Assembly: GCF_037975245.1 (NCBI RefSeq)
Contig: NC_092574.1
Span: 24,057,713 to 24,121,712 of the forward strand
Length of the DNA stretch: 64,000 nt
Direction of reading: 5' to 3'
Source: Apostichopus japonicus
Taxonomy: Eukaryota > Echinodermata > Holothuroidea > Aspidochirotida > Stichopodidae
Shown here piece after piece: positions 34,847 to 47,604 of this stretch. The position numbers and the translations under genes are program-made. A model generated the notes under the pieces. It saw only the letters and a program-made list of their open reading frames with translations. It was not told where the DNA came from and ran no database searches. Within the stretch, counting starts at the first letter, position 1, and every line of letters starts with the position of its first letter.

Positions 34847-37800
34847 TTAAATTTCATCGTAGGATGTCGGTGTCCTTCGTCTGCTCCTGGCCCTGACAGC
34901 TTCGATTAAAGTATAGAAGATTAAAAGTACAGTTGTGCCTGCACAAAGATATCCACAATCCCAGAATAAAGTTCTGGCACCATAGGTATTGTATATGTAA
35001 CCCCCGACAATGCTTCCAATCGAACGACCTGTGTAGTAAGAACAAAAAAAAAACAAAGTTTTCTACTTGAGAGGCAAAATGGCAACCACTTAGACAAGTC
35101 TACAGGCTGATGCTACGTGCCACTTGGATTGACTCCCCGTAAACTCACGGCCACTTTTCGATATAGGTCTGTGTGATTGGCCTTCTTAAAACAATCTCTA
35201 ATATGTGGCCTACGTACACCATATAAGAGCTCAAAACACAGCTCTGGGAATCAGATTTTTAAGTACATGCAGGCATAAATTTCACCTGGACCAGGGTTGG
35301 ATGGAGAGCCTCGATAAAAAATTAGGTGAGGAAATGCTTCCTGAATCACAGTAGACTGACCTCACTATTCAAGCCAAGAGATTTAAAACATATCAAAGCA
35401 TGTTAGGTGATGTAACTCGGTGAAATGCAGTGTATTGATTCAGATTGGATCACAAGTGTAGTGTAAACCAACAACATTCTTAATTCCCTTGTACAGTAGC
35501 AATCGTTTCTTTATATTAGACTAGCTCATTTAGCACCAAAACATAGAGAGGTTAGAGAATATATATCAAACCATATATATCAGGTTGAATTTCATAACAA
35601 GGCAGAATGTACTTTAGAGTATGTGTGTGAGTGGGGAGCGGGGGAGTGGGGGGGTTGTGGGGGGTGGAGCAGGAAAAAAAAGAGGGAGAACAAATACACT
35701 AGAATTTTTATAGGGGGTTCTGCAATAGATATATACGTTTATCACTGATTTACAACCTTATCCATTTTTTTTTGTGGCATCAATATCTTCATAACGAATG
35801 TAAAGCACATATATTGTCATCAATGCTTTTCCTTCTCCATATCGGTGTAAAATTGAAATGATTTGCTGAAAACTTGAGTTCCCCAACTCTTACAACAAGT
35901 CCGAGTCATTTTTGGTAATCTTTGGTAATGTACTTACCAGCCCCCATACTAACAGCGGACACGAGGTTCTGGACAGTTGCTCCCATTCCTGGTGGAGCGA
36001 CTTTGTTGGCAAAAGATGTCATGGCTGGCCACATGGCACCAAAGCAGATGCCGTGTAAGAGTTCTATAGGCAAAATCAGCCATGGGTTCCTCAAGATGGC
36101 ATAGAGGAAAAAACGTAGAGTGTAGCAAGCCAGCGCCATAGCGAAGACCGTCTCCTCTCCGGTCCACTTAATGATTCTACCTGCGGCGAACATGAAAGGG
36201 ATCTCGGACAAACATGTGAAGGTTAGAGTCAGCCCCATGACCAGGCTCGGTGCGTTAAGATCATTCAGAAATAAAAACTGAAATGTATTTATGACTCCCA
36301 GGGAGAGTCCACCAACTCCTGCCACTGTGAAAAATACGATAACTTTGAGACTCTTGAAAAGCTTCCAAATGCCTCCAGATATAGACTCTGGTTGAGTGTG
36401 TTTTGGGAACCTCATGAGCGAGACGGGAATCACCGCAGGTATCATGAGGGCTAAAAATATGATATATGCTGGCAGAAATCTATTTCCATCGGGAACGTAC
36501 TTGATGTAAGTGTCCATTGCCAGTCCTGTGATAGCGGCAAATGATCCCCACCCCGCAGCGCCCCACAATCTTTGTCTGCCATAGTCTGTGTCAGGGAAGT
36601 CCTTCAATAATAGCATCACATTAGAATCTACGGTTGGTGTCACATGGGCTAGAAATAATATCGACACAATGGCAAGGGTCATAACCACAGAAAAGGTAAT
36701 ATAAGTGCTATCCCAGCTGGAGGGTGCCTGCGTGGTCCATGATGTATCGTTACCGGGGCTGTGAACAGATGTCGGAGTAAAATACGTCGCAAATGTTGCT
36801 GATCCGCCGATTACTATGCCCGTGATGACCAATTTGCGATGGATGCCAAACCTATCTGCAACAGCTCCCCACAAAGGACATGCAATAATGGTACCTACTG
36901 GCTGCACTGTTCTGACTATACCGATCTGGAAGCTGCTTAGTCCCAGCTGTTCCATATAGACTGGGACGAATGGAAGGAAGGTGACCATACCTATAAGTGA
37001 GAGGAATTCCAAATTATGCACTCTAAGTGTAAGTGTATGTGAAAGGTTTACCTATATTCAGAAAACAACAAACAATTCAATTATGTATATACTGTAGGAT
37101 GATTTGAGACCAAATATATCAATTTTAGGTAAATGTTATATAACACCTTCAAAATTACTATGTTTTTTTTTACCTTCGAGATCAATGCAAGTTTCCCTTC
37201 TTTTTGATATATTTACAAAGATTTATTGTTGACCTCTACAGGAACTTGCACTTTTGCCATAAAAGAACAGGCTAGCTTCATCTACTAAATATGGGATATC
37301 CATATTCTAAATTATGACATGTTTACAAGGTGTTTCCTTAGCTTGACTTCTACTGACCTTGGTTGGATGTTATCTTACCTTAAAAGGGCAAACTTCATCT
37401 AATCAATGTTGGGCATTCACATATCATATATGATACCAATCCAAGTTTCCCTTCTTGAGATATCATACACACAGGCAGGTGTAACAGACACATATATAGC
37501 ATACACACACACATACATACTCATAGTAATATGTGACAGACAAAATCCAACAGATAAAAGAAAAACAAAAATGCAAAGAAAAACTTACTTCCCATAAACA
37601 GAAAATAGAAGAGTTTAGCTGGTAAGAAAGTCTTGTTGAGATTGAAAAATCCATCCCTTTTCAGTTCTTTTGCTGAAATATTAACATGAGAAAAGTCAAA
37701 GCATATATGTTTTCCAATGAATGGTCAACGTATCAAAGCTGGAAGGTTAAAATTAAGTTGTCATATGACTATTCCTGATGCACTCCATATTGTCTAATCT

Positions 37801-38548
37801 GCATATACTTGAGAACATAAATGATCTACTGCAATCAATTGTCTTTATCTACAGCTTGCTTTTGTAGTTGATGGACATTTCCTCACTTAATCTTTGCTGT
37901 TGGGCAGTGAGATATATAATCAAGTGCATTTTAGTCATTGGTCCGGAATGTGGAAAGGCTGGCATATGACTGCCTTTACTGGAATAGCATGTAGAAAGTA
38001 TGCAGGCCTCAAAATTCAGGCTATTTATACCAGTGTTTCGCTGTTTACCAGTAGAAAATATCAAGGCACTTGCATTTTTGTGCCAAAAGACATTTAGAAA
38101 ATAAACACATGATAAGACGGTTAACAATCATGAAGCAAAGCATCGCTGTGATTTCAATAGCATAACATAAATGATGTCCTGTATTACGTTATTATCAGCA
38201 AGTATTAATAGACTGCTCTGATAAGCTACAGTAATTGATTCGTGTTGTAATGCAGGAAACTTGAGAACTTGATTTTAGCTAGTATATTTTTTATGAACTG
38301 GCATTTTCTAATTTTAGGAAAATGTGAGTGATTAGATTCATTACATGCTGCACATTTTCTGCCACTGAAATATATCCCTAATACTGCCAACTGTAGCAAA
38401 TGAAATACTCAGTATTCATGTGCCAGTGTTTAGTAGATATCAAACACCATTCATTTAAAAATATCTTACCTTTATCAATTGCAAACTGAACTTTGTAACT
38501 ACTGTATACTGCACCAAGGGCAACTGAAGTTCCATACGCAGCTGTCAT
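34847..38548 (-). CDS. MFSD6-type major facilitator transporter, 465 aa
   Basis: Four coding exons in order: 38548-38470, 37672-37589, 36990-35938, 35028-34847. Each junction is GT-AG and phases agree (1398 nt). The first membrane helix crosses a splice site (FYFLFMGS / MVTFLPFVPVY). LGLSSFQIGIVRTVQPVG and WGAVADRFGIHRK, the MFS cytoplasmic loop 2-3 motif, follow, as in MFSD6/MFS_1-like proteins. About 11-12 membrane segments are evident. The C-terminus (RARSRRRTPTSYDEI) is cytosolic. It is shorter than vertebrate MFSD6 (about 790 aa), lacking its large soluble loops, so 'MFSD6-like' is safer than a named orthologue. The ATG has A at -3, and an in-frame TAA lies nine codons upstream. The substrate is unknown. 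It is transcribed away from PAICS with 1.19 kb between start codons. Confidence 0.85.
37165..37475 (-). repeat. Possible diverged copy of the AGGTCA-bearing repeat, in MFSD6-like intron 2
   Basis: Two similar stretches contain AAGTTTCCCTTCTT (near 37190 and 37444) together with TGACCTCTACAGG and TGACCTTGGTTGG, minus-strand AGGTCA cores. ATGTTTACAAGGT near 37318 resembles the reverse complement of sequence beside the 47605 array. Assignment to that family is tentative. Confidence 0.35.
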
Positions 38549-39741
38549 AGTACTTATAGGCTCCTTCTCGGATTAAACACATGACATACAACCTTAGAAA
38601 TTACCTTGCAGTCAGAAACTTCAAGGAATCCTTGGCAACAACTAAATCTGTAAAGATTGAAATAACAATCATGGAGTAATTTAAATTATTTGTTTAATAA
38701 ACATAAAGCAGTGTACGTATTGAGAATCAATTTGATTTGCAAATCTAGCTGTAAGCGACTATTTCTGATTTGATATCTCTAGTCTATTCCTGTAAAATTC
38801 CCCTACAGGTAAAATAAACAGAATGCACTTTTGTTTTAATCCTTGTGACTTGTTTTATTTTGAGTAAATCAAATTAGATGGTTGTAATATGGAATTTATA
38901 ATCTTTGACTGATCTTTTGCTTAGTAATGTAATTTTGTTTTGGTCTGTGTTTTGACTATTATTAATATTAGGCCTAATTAGCATGTTTTGTCTTTTGATT
39001 TTCTTTATTCATGCTTTGGGGTGTATTCATTTCTAGTCTTATTATGTAAAAGCACTATTGGGTGCAATAAATATGAATGAATTTGCAAATGATTAGCCTA
39101 TATTGAATTTCTATGCATTGACTAGCCTTACAGTAACACTTGCCTTGGATTTGGCCTGGGGGTAGGTATAGTTAGGCCTAATTTAGGTCAGGAAAGGGCT
39201 TATCGAATTTAGGGAAATAGGCTAGGCCCTAGCCAGGGACTAGCATTAACACTAGTAGTATAGTAACAGTAACAGTAAGTTGCTCCAATCCCCTTCAACA
39301 ATGCTGGCTCCCATGTGAATAGTACAGTCAGCATAGTCTAGGATATGCCTAGTTGGTTCATTTACATGTTGGTAATTAATTTAAATACCCCATTCAGAAA
39401 CTGTATTCATTACGAAATCAAAATTATGCAAAGAATTTCTCAGACAAGAAGGTTAGTTTATCGGAAGACCGTATTGAACTTTTGACCGACAAGTTTACGA
39501 ACATGCGCACGATTTCCCGCCATACCAAATTTGTTTACAAATGATAACCACAGAACACAGTGCAGTACAGTGTTATTTTTCAGTTATAACCTAAGACCTT
39601 TGCCATGTGGTTCAAAAGACCTGTGTGAAAAGACCTGGGTAGATCTAGCCATACAAGCGTTCCAGTGTTGTTGGAAACGTAAGATTAGAAACCCAACGTA
39701 CATCTACACTTGCAAGAGAAAGGTTGGCTCTAGATTTCATC
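38549..39741. promoter_or_regulatory. Divergent promoter region between the MFSD6-like gene and PAICS
   Basis: 1193 bp separate the two start codons, which point away from each other. The leaders and promoters of both genes must lie here unless there are distant leader exons. The likeliest PAICS core is at 39503-39526. Stretches near 39120-39260 are rich in TAGGCCTA-like words. Confidence 0.5.
39503..39526 (+). promoter_or_regulatory. E2F-, NRF1- and YY1-like motif cluster upstream of PAICS
   Basis: ATGCGCAC (39503-39510, half of an NRF1 site) precedes TTTCCCGC (39513-39520, E2F consensus), which overlaps CGCCAT (YY1-like core). E2F control would fit a nucleotide-synthesis gene. Motif evidence only; the start site is unmapped. 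Confidence 0.4.
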
Positions 39742-42700
39742 ATGACAAGTCCGAAGAAGATGAAAATGGATGGTAACTCAAATTAAGAAGGAGTTATGTT
39801 AAGGCTAACATTGAACAATAGCATAATCATTAACTTGCGTTACTCATACTACTTAGGCTATGCTACCGTACTTAGTAATATAGAAGGCTGCAATGCAGGT
39901 TATGATTTTTACTGATACTCTTTGTAGCCTAAGCCTAATCAAAATCTCAGTGAAACAAGGAGACATTGGCTTAGGACTGTGTCTTACTTTTTAAGGCTTG
40001 GCCTATGCCCAGATAGTACTAGCACTACCTAACTTGGGCTATCCTCCCCACCGAAATGGATTGTTGAAGTCTGCTCCTTTGTTACTGTAGGCTACACAGT
40101 GTTAGACATGATATGGTCTATACTGAGGTATATTTAGACTATAAATTAATTCCCTACTTATGCCTAGGCTTGGTCAACATGCAAGGGTGCCCTAATATTA
40201 GTAATAGGCTAAGTACTTAAAGTTTTGATCAGGTAAATAAGCACAAATGAATCAGTTAAATCAACGATTGGGTAAGGAAGTAAGAGCGCCATGATTGTAA
40301 AGCTAATGATCAGGTAAGAAGTTATGTGCAACACTTTAATTGACCGACAATCGTGTAAATAAGCACCCTTATTTTACAGACAACTGGGTAAATAAACAGT
40401 GCATTGCTTATGTAAACGATGATTAGGTAAATATAAGCACCAACTGGTGCATCACTTATTAAACCAATCATGCTGGGTAAAGAAGTAATGCTGAACAAAG
40501 ATTATTTTTTAGAATGTTAAAAATGATATATTGTATTTGATGCTAGAGTGCCATTGTTGAACAGATCTGAAAGGGTAAATTGAAAAAAATTAAAAAGGGT
40601 AAACAAAACTGCTAAGCAGCAATTGGGTGAATAGATCCCACCAAAAAGATATAACCTGTAACAGCGAAATTTCAATAAAAATGTGTCGATAGGAAAGAAA
40701 GTACATTCGGGGCTAGAATTTCATTGGCTTTGCTTTTATTGGTTATCCTACTGATGGTTCATCCTAGCTCTAGGATATCATACTTGCCATTGAGTATCAG
40801 CAACTATTTGGCAATATTTGTGTTAGCTTAGCAATATCTATCCCACCTCTCAAGCCAAGCCCAACACAAGCTAGGTCCTGTTACTACTTTTGAGAGAAAT
40901 TACTATGAAATATGTTAAGTTTTCTGTTATCCTTGAGAAACATTTTGAAAGGGGTCGTTGAAAGTTAATGTGATGTTACTCACCTCAGTTGGAAGATTAC
41001 ATTGAACACCCTTGAAGTAGCTTAGGCCACCGTTTACTTATCACTAGCCTATATACAGATGCATTTGTCCTTTCACATAGTCTATTGGAGTTAAGACATG
41101 ACTGGCCCAACCTCTAATATAACTGTTAAGGATGCGATGCAGGTCCATTGCCTGTTGGTTTAATACTGTCAGCTCTTACACTGAAATATAAGTTATGAAA
41201 GTAATTTTTATTTAATTAATTAATTATATAATATATTAAAGAACATTTGGAAGAATGTTAATCTATTAATATGAGTACTTATTCTTTATTTCAGTTATCT
41301 AATTCAAAAGGAAGGAATGTTAGGAAGTGGTCATATTTGGGTCTCATCTCATTTCTTTAGGATATTACACAATACACCTGTATGTTTCTACATGTATTGT
41401 TCCTGTACCTGTTTCATGCAATTCAACATGAACATCAAATTATGCATGATAAACTTGTTGTTAATCACAAACTCTCTGTTTCTTTGTATTTGTTTATATT
41501 TATTAGATGTTCCTGGAGAACAGATTCAGGAGGGGAAGACCAAGATCATCTACGAACATTCGGAGAATACTGTCTACGTTCTCTCGAAAGATCGAATTTC
41601 AGCGAATAATGCTCAGCGGGTGAACGATCTAGAAGGCAAGGCTGCCATTTCAACAGCCACAACCTGCAAAGTGTTTGAGTTTCTGGAGCAAACTGGTAAA
41701 GAATAGATGTTTTCTTGTTTCAAGTCCCCTTACACAGAGCCTCTGAATGGAGAAAGATGTTTGATGGATCCCTGATACTTTCGGATGAGTTTTGAGGCAA
41801 CTTGTAATCCTGGAAACAAAAAAGAACTTGTCTCTCACATGTCATAAGTTAGGGAAATTACACCCTTTTGCTCAATTGTATCATCCCCTTGATGTACTGT
41901 GCACCTAATGGACCTTTGATGTAAAGTAGCTCTAGTGATTCACAGTGGGCCTATTACTTCCATCATACACCCCCCCCCTATCACCCACCCCTTTGTTTGA
42001 TGTTCACTAGGCCTAAATAGGCCATCATTGCAATACTTTATATCGTAGCCCAAAATCAGTCCATTCTTAAAAACATTTCATCTATTTCTTTCCTAGTAAA
42101 AAATATTAGCTAAAGAAGCATGCTAGGCATATATTTGGCTAGGAAATGTTTTTAGACTATCAGCAGTTAGTTTTGACTATATATTATTGGAAATGACAAG
42201 AAGTCTGTCTCAAGATGATCTGCTTTGGTTTTTTGTTACGCCGCCGTTGGCCGAGAAGAACTTTCCTCGAAGAATTGGGGCACAACTTCTTGCCAGCACC
42301 AACCTTACAACAACTTTGTTCCACTTTGCTTTTGCTTTTGTAGGACTGAAGACTGCCTTTGTTCGAAGGGTTAACGACTTGGCCTTTATTGCTGAGAAAT
42401 GCACCATGGTACCTATCGAGTGGGTCACTCGTAGGATTGCAACAGGGTCTTTCCTGAAGAGACACGAAGGGGTGCAAGAAGGGCATCGGTTCTCACCGCC
42501 AAAATTAGAGTTATTCTTCAAGGTGACTGAAGCTTTAAATTGTCATTTTATAGGAATATATCCAGTGGGAAAAGTTTGCAATTTCCTATTTATAAAGAAA
42601 AGAAAAACAGTGTTAAAAAATCCATAAAAATTCATTCACGTCAATCTAGCATTCTACACATTTATATATTCACTTCTCTGGTAACATTGTCTAAGTAACT

Positions 42701-45700
42701 CCTCATCAACTCTAAAGCCCAACAGAGCATTTGATGTGAGAATTTGTGGCAGATGTATATAGAAGTTTCAGCTAGTGAAGAGACAGTTGCATTCAAGCAT
42801 TTTTCGTTCTTTAATTGCTTTAGATGTTTGCACTATGTTGGCATGTAATTATGCAATGGAAACTAGAAATACAGAATTTTATGATAATAGTCGTAAGTTG
42901 CTAATAACTTTATTTGATAATGCACAACTCCACAGTAAAATGGATTAATAATGCCAGTACAAGGAAATGGTGTGATGCAAAAGGGTGGGGGGGGGGGACA
43001 AGTATCAAACAAAAAAATAAACAGAAGAAAAAGAATAGAATGGTAACAGTGAAATATCAAGGAAACAACACAGTCAAATACTGAAAGCAAATTTAAATAG
43101 ATTTAAACAAAGTTTTAATAGTAGATGTACAAAAGAATAGAAAAGAAAAAAACTGCAACCAATTTGAGACACTGTACTTATTCCACTGTAGTAGACTATA
43201 CAGATATTACAATGATACAAAAAAACTATGTATTTTCGTAAGAGATGTTACGTCATCCCAACGTCAACGATTTCCATCCTTCTTTCATTGATACAAAAAG
43301 GATGACGCAGCTGGTGATCCCCAGTGGTCCGAGGAACAGCTCATCGCCAAGAAGCTCGAGTGTAACGGGGTGGTGATTGGTGTTCACGAGGTAGCCGTCA
43401 TGAGCAGGGCTACGGTATTAATCTTTGAGGTTCTCGAGAAGGCATGGGCATCGTTGGATTGTAGCCTGGTGGACATGAAGATTGAGTTTGGAGTTAACAC
43501 TAAAGGTAATTTAATTATCAACACAGCCTGTTACTTCTGCCATTTAATGGACAAAAAGATTCCATTTGAAGTTGGTTTATCATAGACTCCCCCCATAGAT
43601 TGCCTCTGGAGTCCTGGCAATTGTAAATGCTAATTTACTGTTCCATCAATTCATCGAAAGGAATGAGAACTGGAATGCAATTTTCAAGTTTCTTCAAACT
43701 AACGAAGGCTGACTACTTCATTATCGTCAAATGTATTTTTTGCATCGTATTTTCTTTGGGATAAAATAAGTACTAGAGGATGCAATGATGTAGAACTATA
43801 TTTACATTGTTGCTGTAGAATTTCCAACGAAACCAAAAGGAAAAATGAAACAAACATTTCGTAACGAAAGTCACAATTGTAGAAATATGGTAATTGAGGT
43901 TTGGTTTGAAATGTCAGGAATAGTTGTTCATTAAATTTAATGATGATGAATCTTTTACTTCAGGTGAAATCGTGTTAGCTGATGTCATCGACAGTGACTC
44001 TTGGCGTCTTTGGCCAGCAGGTGATAAGAGGCTGATGAAGGACAAGCAGGTGTATCGAAATTTAAAAGTCGTTACCGACGAGGCCCTTCAGCAGGTCAAA
44101 CGGAACTTTCAGTGGGTCGCTGACAAGTTGGATGTAAGTAGTTTGAGCTAGGCTGATTCACCAGGTTCACCCATGCCTCCAACATCAGTGTGTTGTATAA
44201 TATAACGATGTTATAAACTTCATTACATCAGTGTGTTTGTAATATAATGATGCCACAATTTCATTGCATCAGTATGTTTGTAGTATCGCAATATTAGCAA
44301 CTTAATAGCACCAGCATATTTGTTATATAATATTGGCACATAGTACATGTTTCTTTATAACTTACCAATAATACAAAGTTTCATCTGTATATTACAAACA
44401 TATATATTTTAATTATGTTCAGTTGTTTGGGTTTGTCGTTCAGTTTGTTTGCCTACTTAGTCCGAGCCTACCACTTATTAATTTAGTGCTGAGAGAGTTT
44501 AGAGTACAACTCAGTGTTTCATACTGAGTAATGTATCGCATTTTACTGATTCAGTTATCAACTAATCTTGTCACAGATTTTGTCTGACTCGCCTTGTCAG
44601 TCTGATAACTGGGTCACAGCCTCTAATTTTATACCAGGGGACTTTAAAACTGGTCAGATTTGATGCCTTACACCTTAGAATACCGGACTATAAACAAATG
44701 GAGCTTTACGCTGTAGACTATGAAGTAGAGCTTTACACTGTAGCCTATGTACAGTGAAGTTTTACACTGTAGCCTATGTACAGTGAAGCTTTACACTGTA
44801 GCCTATGTACAGTGAAGATTTACACTGTAGCCTATGTACAGTGAAGCTTTACACAAAGTTTACACTGTAGCCTATCAACAGAGGAGCTTGACACTGGAAG
44901 GCATATAAACGTAGATTTCATCCAGCCACTCACCACATCCCCATTTACCCTAAACCCACTGTTGGATTATATTAATATCCAAAATATGGGTAACTCCAGC
45001 TGAAATTCCAGCTTGAATCCGGTGTCCGACTGGATCTGAATGCTAAATAGGGTGCATTCTCCCCCCCCCCCCCCCACCAAATTTTACAGTCACTACTGAT
45101 TTTGGTAAAATTGTTTCAAAGGTTTCTACAAATGTTATGTCTTGATGTCTCTCCAGCTAATTATTCCCAAGCCAACCGGTATGGCGGTAGTGTTCATGGG
45201 ATCGGAGAGCGATTTGAAGCATTGTCAGCAGATTAAAGAGGCCTGCACTAATCTGGGATTCCCTTGTGACCTGAGGATTTCATCAGCTCACAAAGGAACA
45301 GAAGAAACAATGGAAATCCTTGCACATTATGAAGGTAAAATAACAGCAATCAAATAGTTGGACTTTATTTGTAATGAAACCTCTCCCACCAGGCTAATTT
45401 TCATGATAAATCAAAAATTATATGCTTAGTTTGTTGAATTACTCTAGCAGCAGGTGTGAAAAACCTCTTTTTCAGTTGATCTAGTTCATCGTAATTTATA
45501 ATTTCATATACACTATCGATTTGCAAAGGTAGGAATAAAAATCAATTTTAAAAGTCAACTTTAAAAGAATTTTAAGAAATTTTAATAGAAATTAAAAATA
45601 TTAGAAATAAAAAAAATATAAAAAAAATTAAAGAATTTTAAAAGTCATAAATAGGTAACAAAACTGTTTATTAGAGTGATATGTAAAATAGTGCCCTGAA

Positions 45701-46662
45701 GGGGGGGGGGGGGGGGTGTGGAGGGGAATGTTATTTCCTTCCAAAAAAGAAAGGTAGATGGTGCTGTAATGCCATCATTGATAATATCAGTGTTTTTGTT
45801 ATGCAGGTATGATTATCATGTGGATGAATTAAGCACATTAAAAAAAAAGCATTCAGTATGATATAACACTTAAAACTGATTACAAGTTTGACAAAATTTC
45901 TTTAGGGATGTTAAGAGATCATGTCTTAACCCTGTGATTTCTACATTTCTCCAGGTCTGGGCATTCCTCTGGTGTTTATTGCAGTCGCTGGTAGAAGCAA
46001 CGGTCTTGGGCCTGTACTCTCTGGCAACACCACGTTCCCCGTCATCAACTGTCCACCCCTCAAGGCTGATTGGGGCTCACAGGATATTTGGTCATCCCTG
46101 CGTTTACCCTCAGGTATGCAATATTAGGGCAACCTGATTTGAGTAAGATATTTACTTTTTCCAATTTTGTTGTCTCGGCCATCTAAATAATAATGGTGAT
46201 TTATAATGCGCACATATCCACCCGGAAGGGTGCTTGAGGTGTTACAGAATTAGCATTTGTAAGAAATAAATATGTCTTATAAAGACCTGTAGTTAAAAAT
46301 TGGCATTGGAATACAGACCTTGTTTGTGGCTGCAAACAGCTGTACGTCTCCGACCCAACAGGTTCTGCTAGTTTAAAGAAAAGTATCTAAATAGTCTAAA
46401 TATGTAATTGTGTAGTGTTTGATTGTCTCCCTCTTTTGATCGAAATGTGCCTATCAATCGTTTTCACACTAACATACAATACTGACATCTCCATTCCACA
46501 GGTCTTGGCTGTTCGTTGGTGATGTCTCCAGAAGCCGCTGCCCTGAATGCCGCGCAAATTCTGGGACTCTACGATCACCTTATATGGAGTCGATTGAGAG
46601 TCAAGCAGTACAACACCTGGCTGGGTCTCAAACAGGCTGACCGTAGGCTCCAAACTTCTTGA
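39742..46662 (+). CDS. PAICS: PAICS, bifunctional AIR carboxylase / SAICAR synthetase, 423 aa
   Basis: Eight exons: 39742-39772, 41507-41695, 42344-42522, 43301-43505, 43964-44133, 45157-45334, 45955-46113, 46502-46662. All GT-AG, phases consistent, 1272 nt; human PAICS is 425 aa. It catalyses steps 6 and 7 of cytosolic purine synthesis (AIR to CAIR to SAICAR). The N-terminal SAICAR synthetase domain has EGKTK (residues 18-22), the signature [13 protein letters not shown] (near 96-108) and LVDMKIEFG (near 188-196). The C-terminal class II AIR carboxylase domain (from ~264) has MGSESD, SAHKG (near 301-305) and GRSNGLGP (near 328-335). The first exon supplies only 10 codons ([10 protein letters not shown]) and is chosen because its donor phase fits exon 2, the ATG has A at -3, and no in-frame ATG lies between it and the upstream stop. 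That exon is the least certain part. Confidence 0.95.
40228..40640. repeat. Degenerate minisatellite with recurring GGTAAA/GGTAAG cores, PAICS intron 1
   Basis: At least nine units of about 33-48 bp share a core like TGATYRGGTAAATAAGCAC, for example at 40228, 40268, 40308, 40384 and 40424. Each core resembles a splice donor (G|GTAAAT or G|GTAAG). Units are too diverged for exact boundaries. Confidence 0.6.
44177..44345. repeat. Degenerate tandem repeat, period about 50 bp, PAICS intron 5
   Basis: Three or four units start CATCAGTGTGTT, CATCAGTGTGTTTG, CATCAGTATGTTTG and CACCAGCATATTTG, each followed by a TAATAT-like stretch. AT-rich and old. Confidence 0.6.
44698..44890. repeat. Minisatellite, period about 29-30 bp, PAICS intron 5
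   Basis: Six to seven units of CTTTACACTGTAGCCTATG followed by TACAGTGAAG. The inner four are nearly identical and the outer ones diverged. Near-identity points to recent expansion or homogenisation. Confidence 0.85.
45061..45075. repeat. Poly-C tract, PAICS intron 5
   Basis: About 15 consecutive C, some 80 bp before the exon 6 acceptor. A longer G run (about 17) lies in intron 6 near 45702-45718. Confidence 0.85.
46183..46250 (-). mobile_element. Non-LTR/SINE 3' tail, minus orientation, PAICS intron 7
   Basis: On the minus strand: CAAGCACCCTTCCGGGTGG, then ATATGTGCGCATTATAAAT, then an ATT-rich end (ACCATTATTATTTA). This is the same plan as the tails at 15540-15640 and 27913-27966. Only the 3' end is recognisable. 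Confidence 0.55.
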
Positions 46663-46771
46663 ATTTATTAATGATCGCGAAGGTAATCAGGGTATTGAAA
46701 TTACACTTTCTTTCAGGTGGATGAACGTGGATTAAATGTCTTTTTTTATCTTTTTTTCTTTCTTTTTGTTA

Positions 46772-46777
46772 ATTAAA
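46772..46777 (+). terminator. Candidate variant poly(A) signal of PAICS
   Basis: ATTAAA about 110 nt after the PAICS stop, following a T-rich stretch. Short but plausible 3' UTR; no canonical AATAAA is closer. Confidence 0.35.
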
Positions 46778-47604
46778 GAAGTACACGATTAACGGTCGAG
46801 AGGAACAAAAGTGATATGTCGTCAAGTTATCTTTAATGAATTGGCCTGATATAGGTCATCCTTGGGGTGTTGCGTGAAGTATGTAGACTGTGCAAACAAA
46901 CTAGGTAGTTCAGTCACTTTGATTAATGAGCCTGTTTAAAGGGCAATTTCTAACAAAGAAACAAAAAACTAAAAATGACATCGGAATGTAACCTGCTGTA
47001 TAATAGTTGTTTGTAATGGTCTGTGAAATGCCAGAGTAAGTTTTGTGCCTTCAATGGAGATTTTCATATCTGGTTTCTTATTTAGAAGATGCGTTTTTTT
47101 GTTTTGGTAACAAGGTATTGTAAGTACATTTTTTTGGTGACCAGTTTTGTTGCTTTTAGCATATTTTGGGAATTAGTATGAGTTCTGTTTAAAATTTCTA
47201 TTGGCTGAAAACTAATTTTGATATTTTTCTTTGAGAAACTTTCTTTCTTTAAGCAGTTGAAGTTAGTGAACACAGTAGAACATGTCTCCAGGTTCACAGT
47301 TAGTGTTTTGTAGATGTTAAAGTAGTTTCAAATTATTCCATCTTCCTCTTCTTCACCCTATTTATTGGGAGCAAACAATATATTTTACAGTCCAAAAATG
47401 TATACCTAGTAGCCTGAAATTGTTTTTTGTATTTCCTGATATTTTATCTATTCTCTGTCATCTTTACAATGAGTCTGAACCTATCTTTTATTGCTTCACT
47501 CACATTTATACCCCAGTGGTATCAACTATCTATTCTGCTTATTCACATTCCTTACCAGTTGTATTTCTTACATCTTTGTTGTTTGTTCTGTTACTTCACA
47601 TTTG

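Noticed and set aside
39531-39776. Open frame overlapping the first PAICS exon
   Set aside because: Its frame differs from PAICS, it lacks an ATG at its 5' end, and it does not continue over any splice junction.
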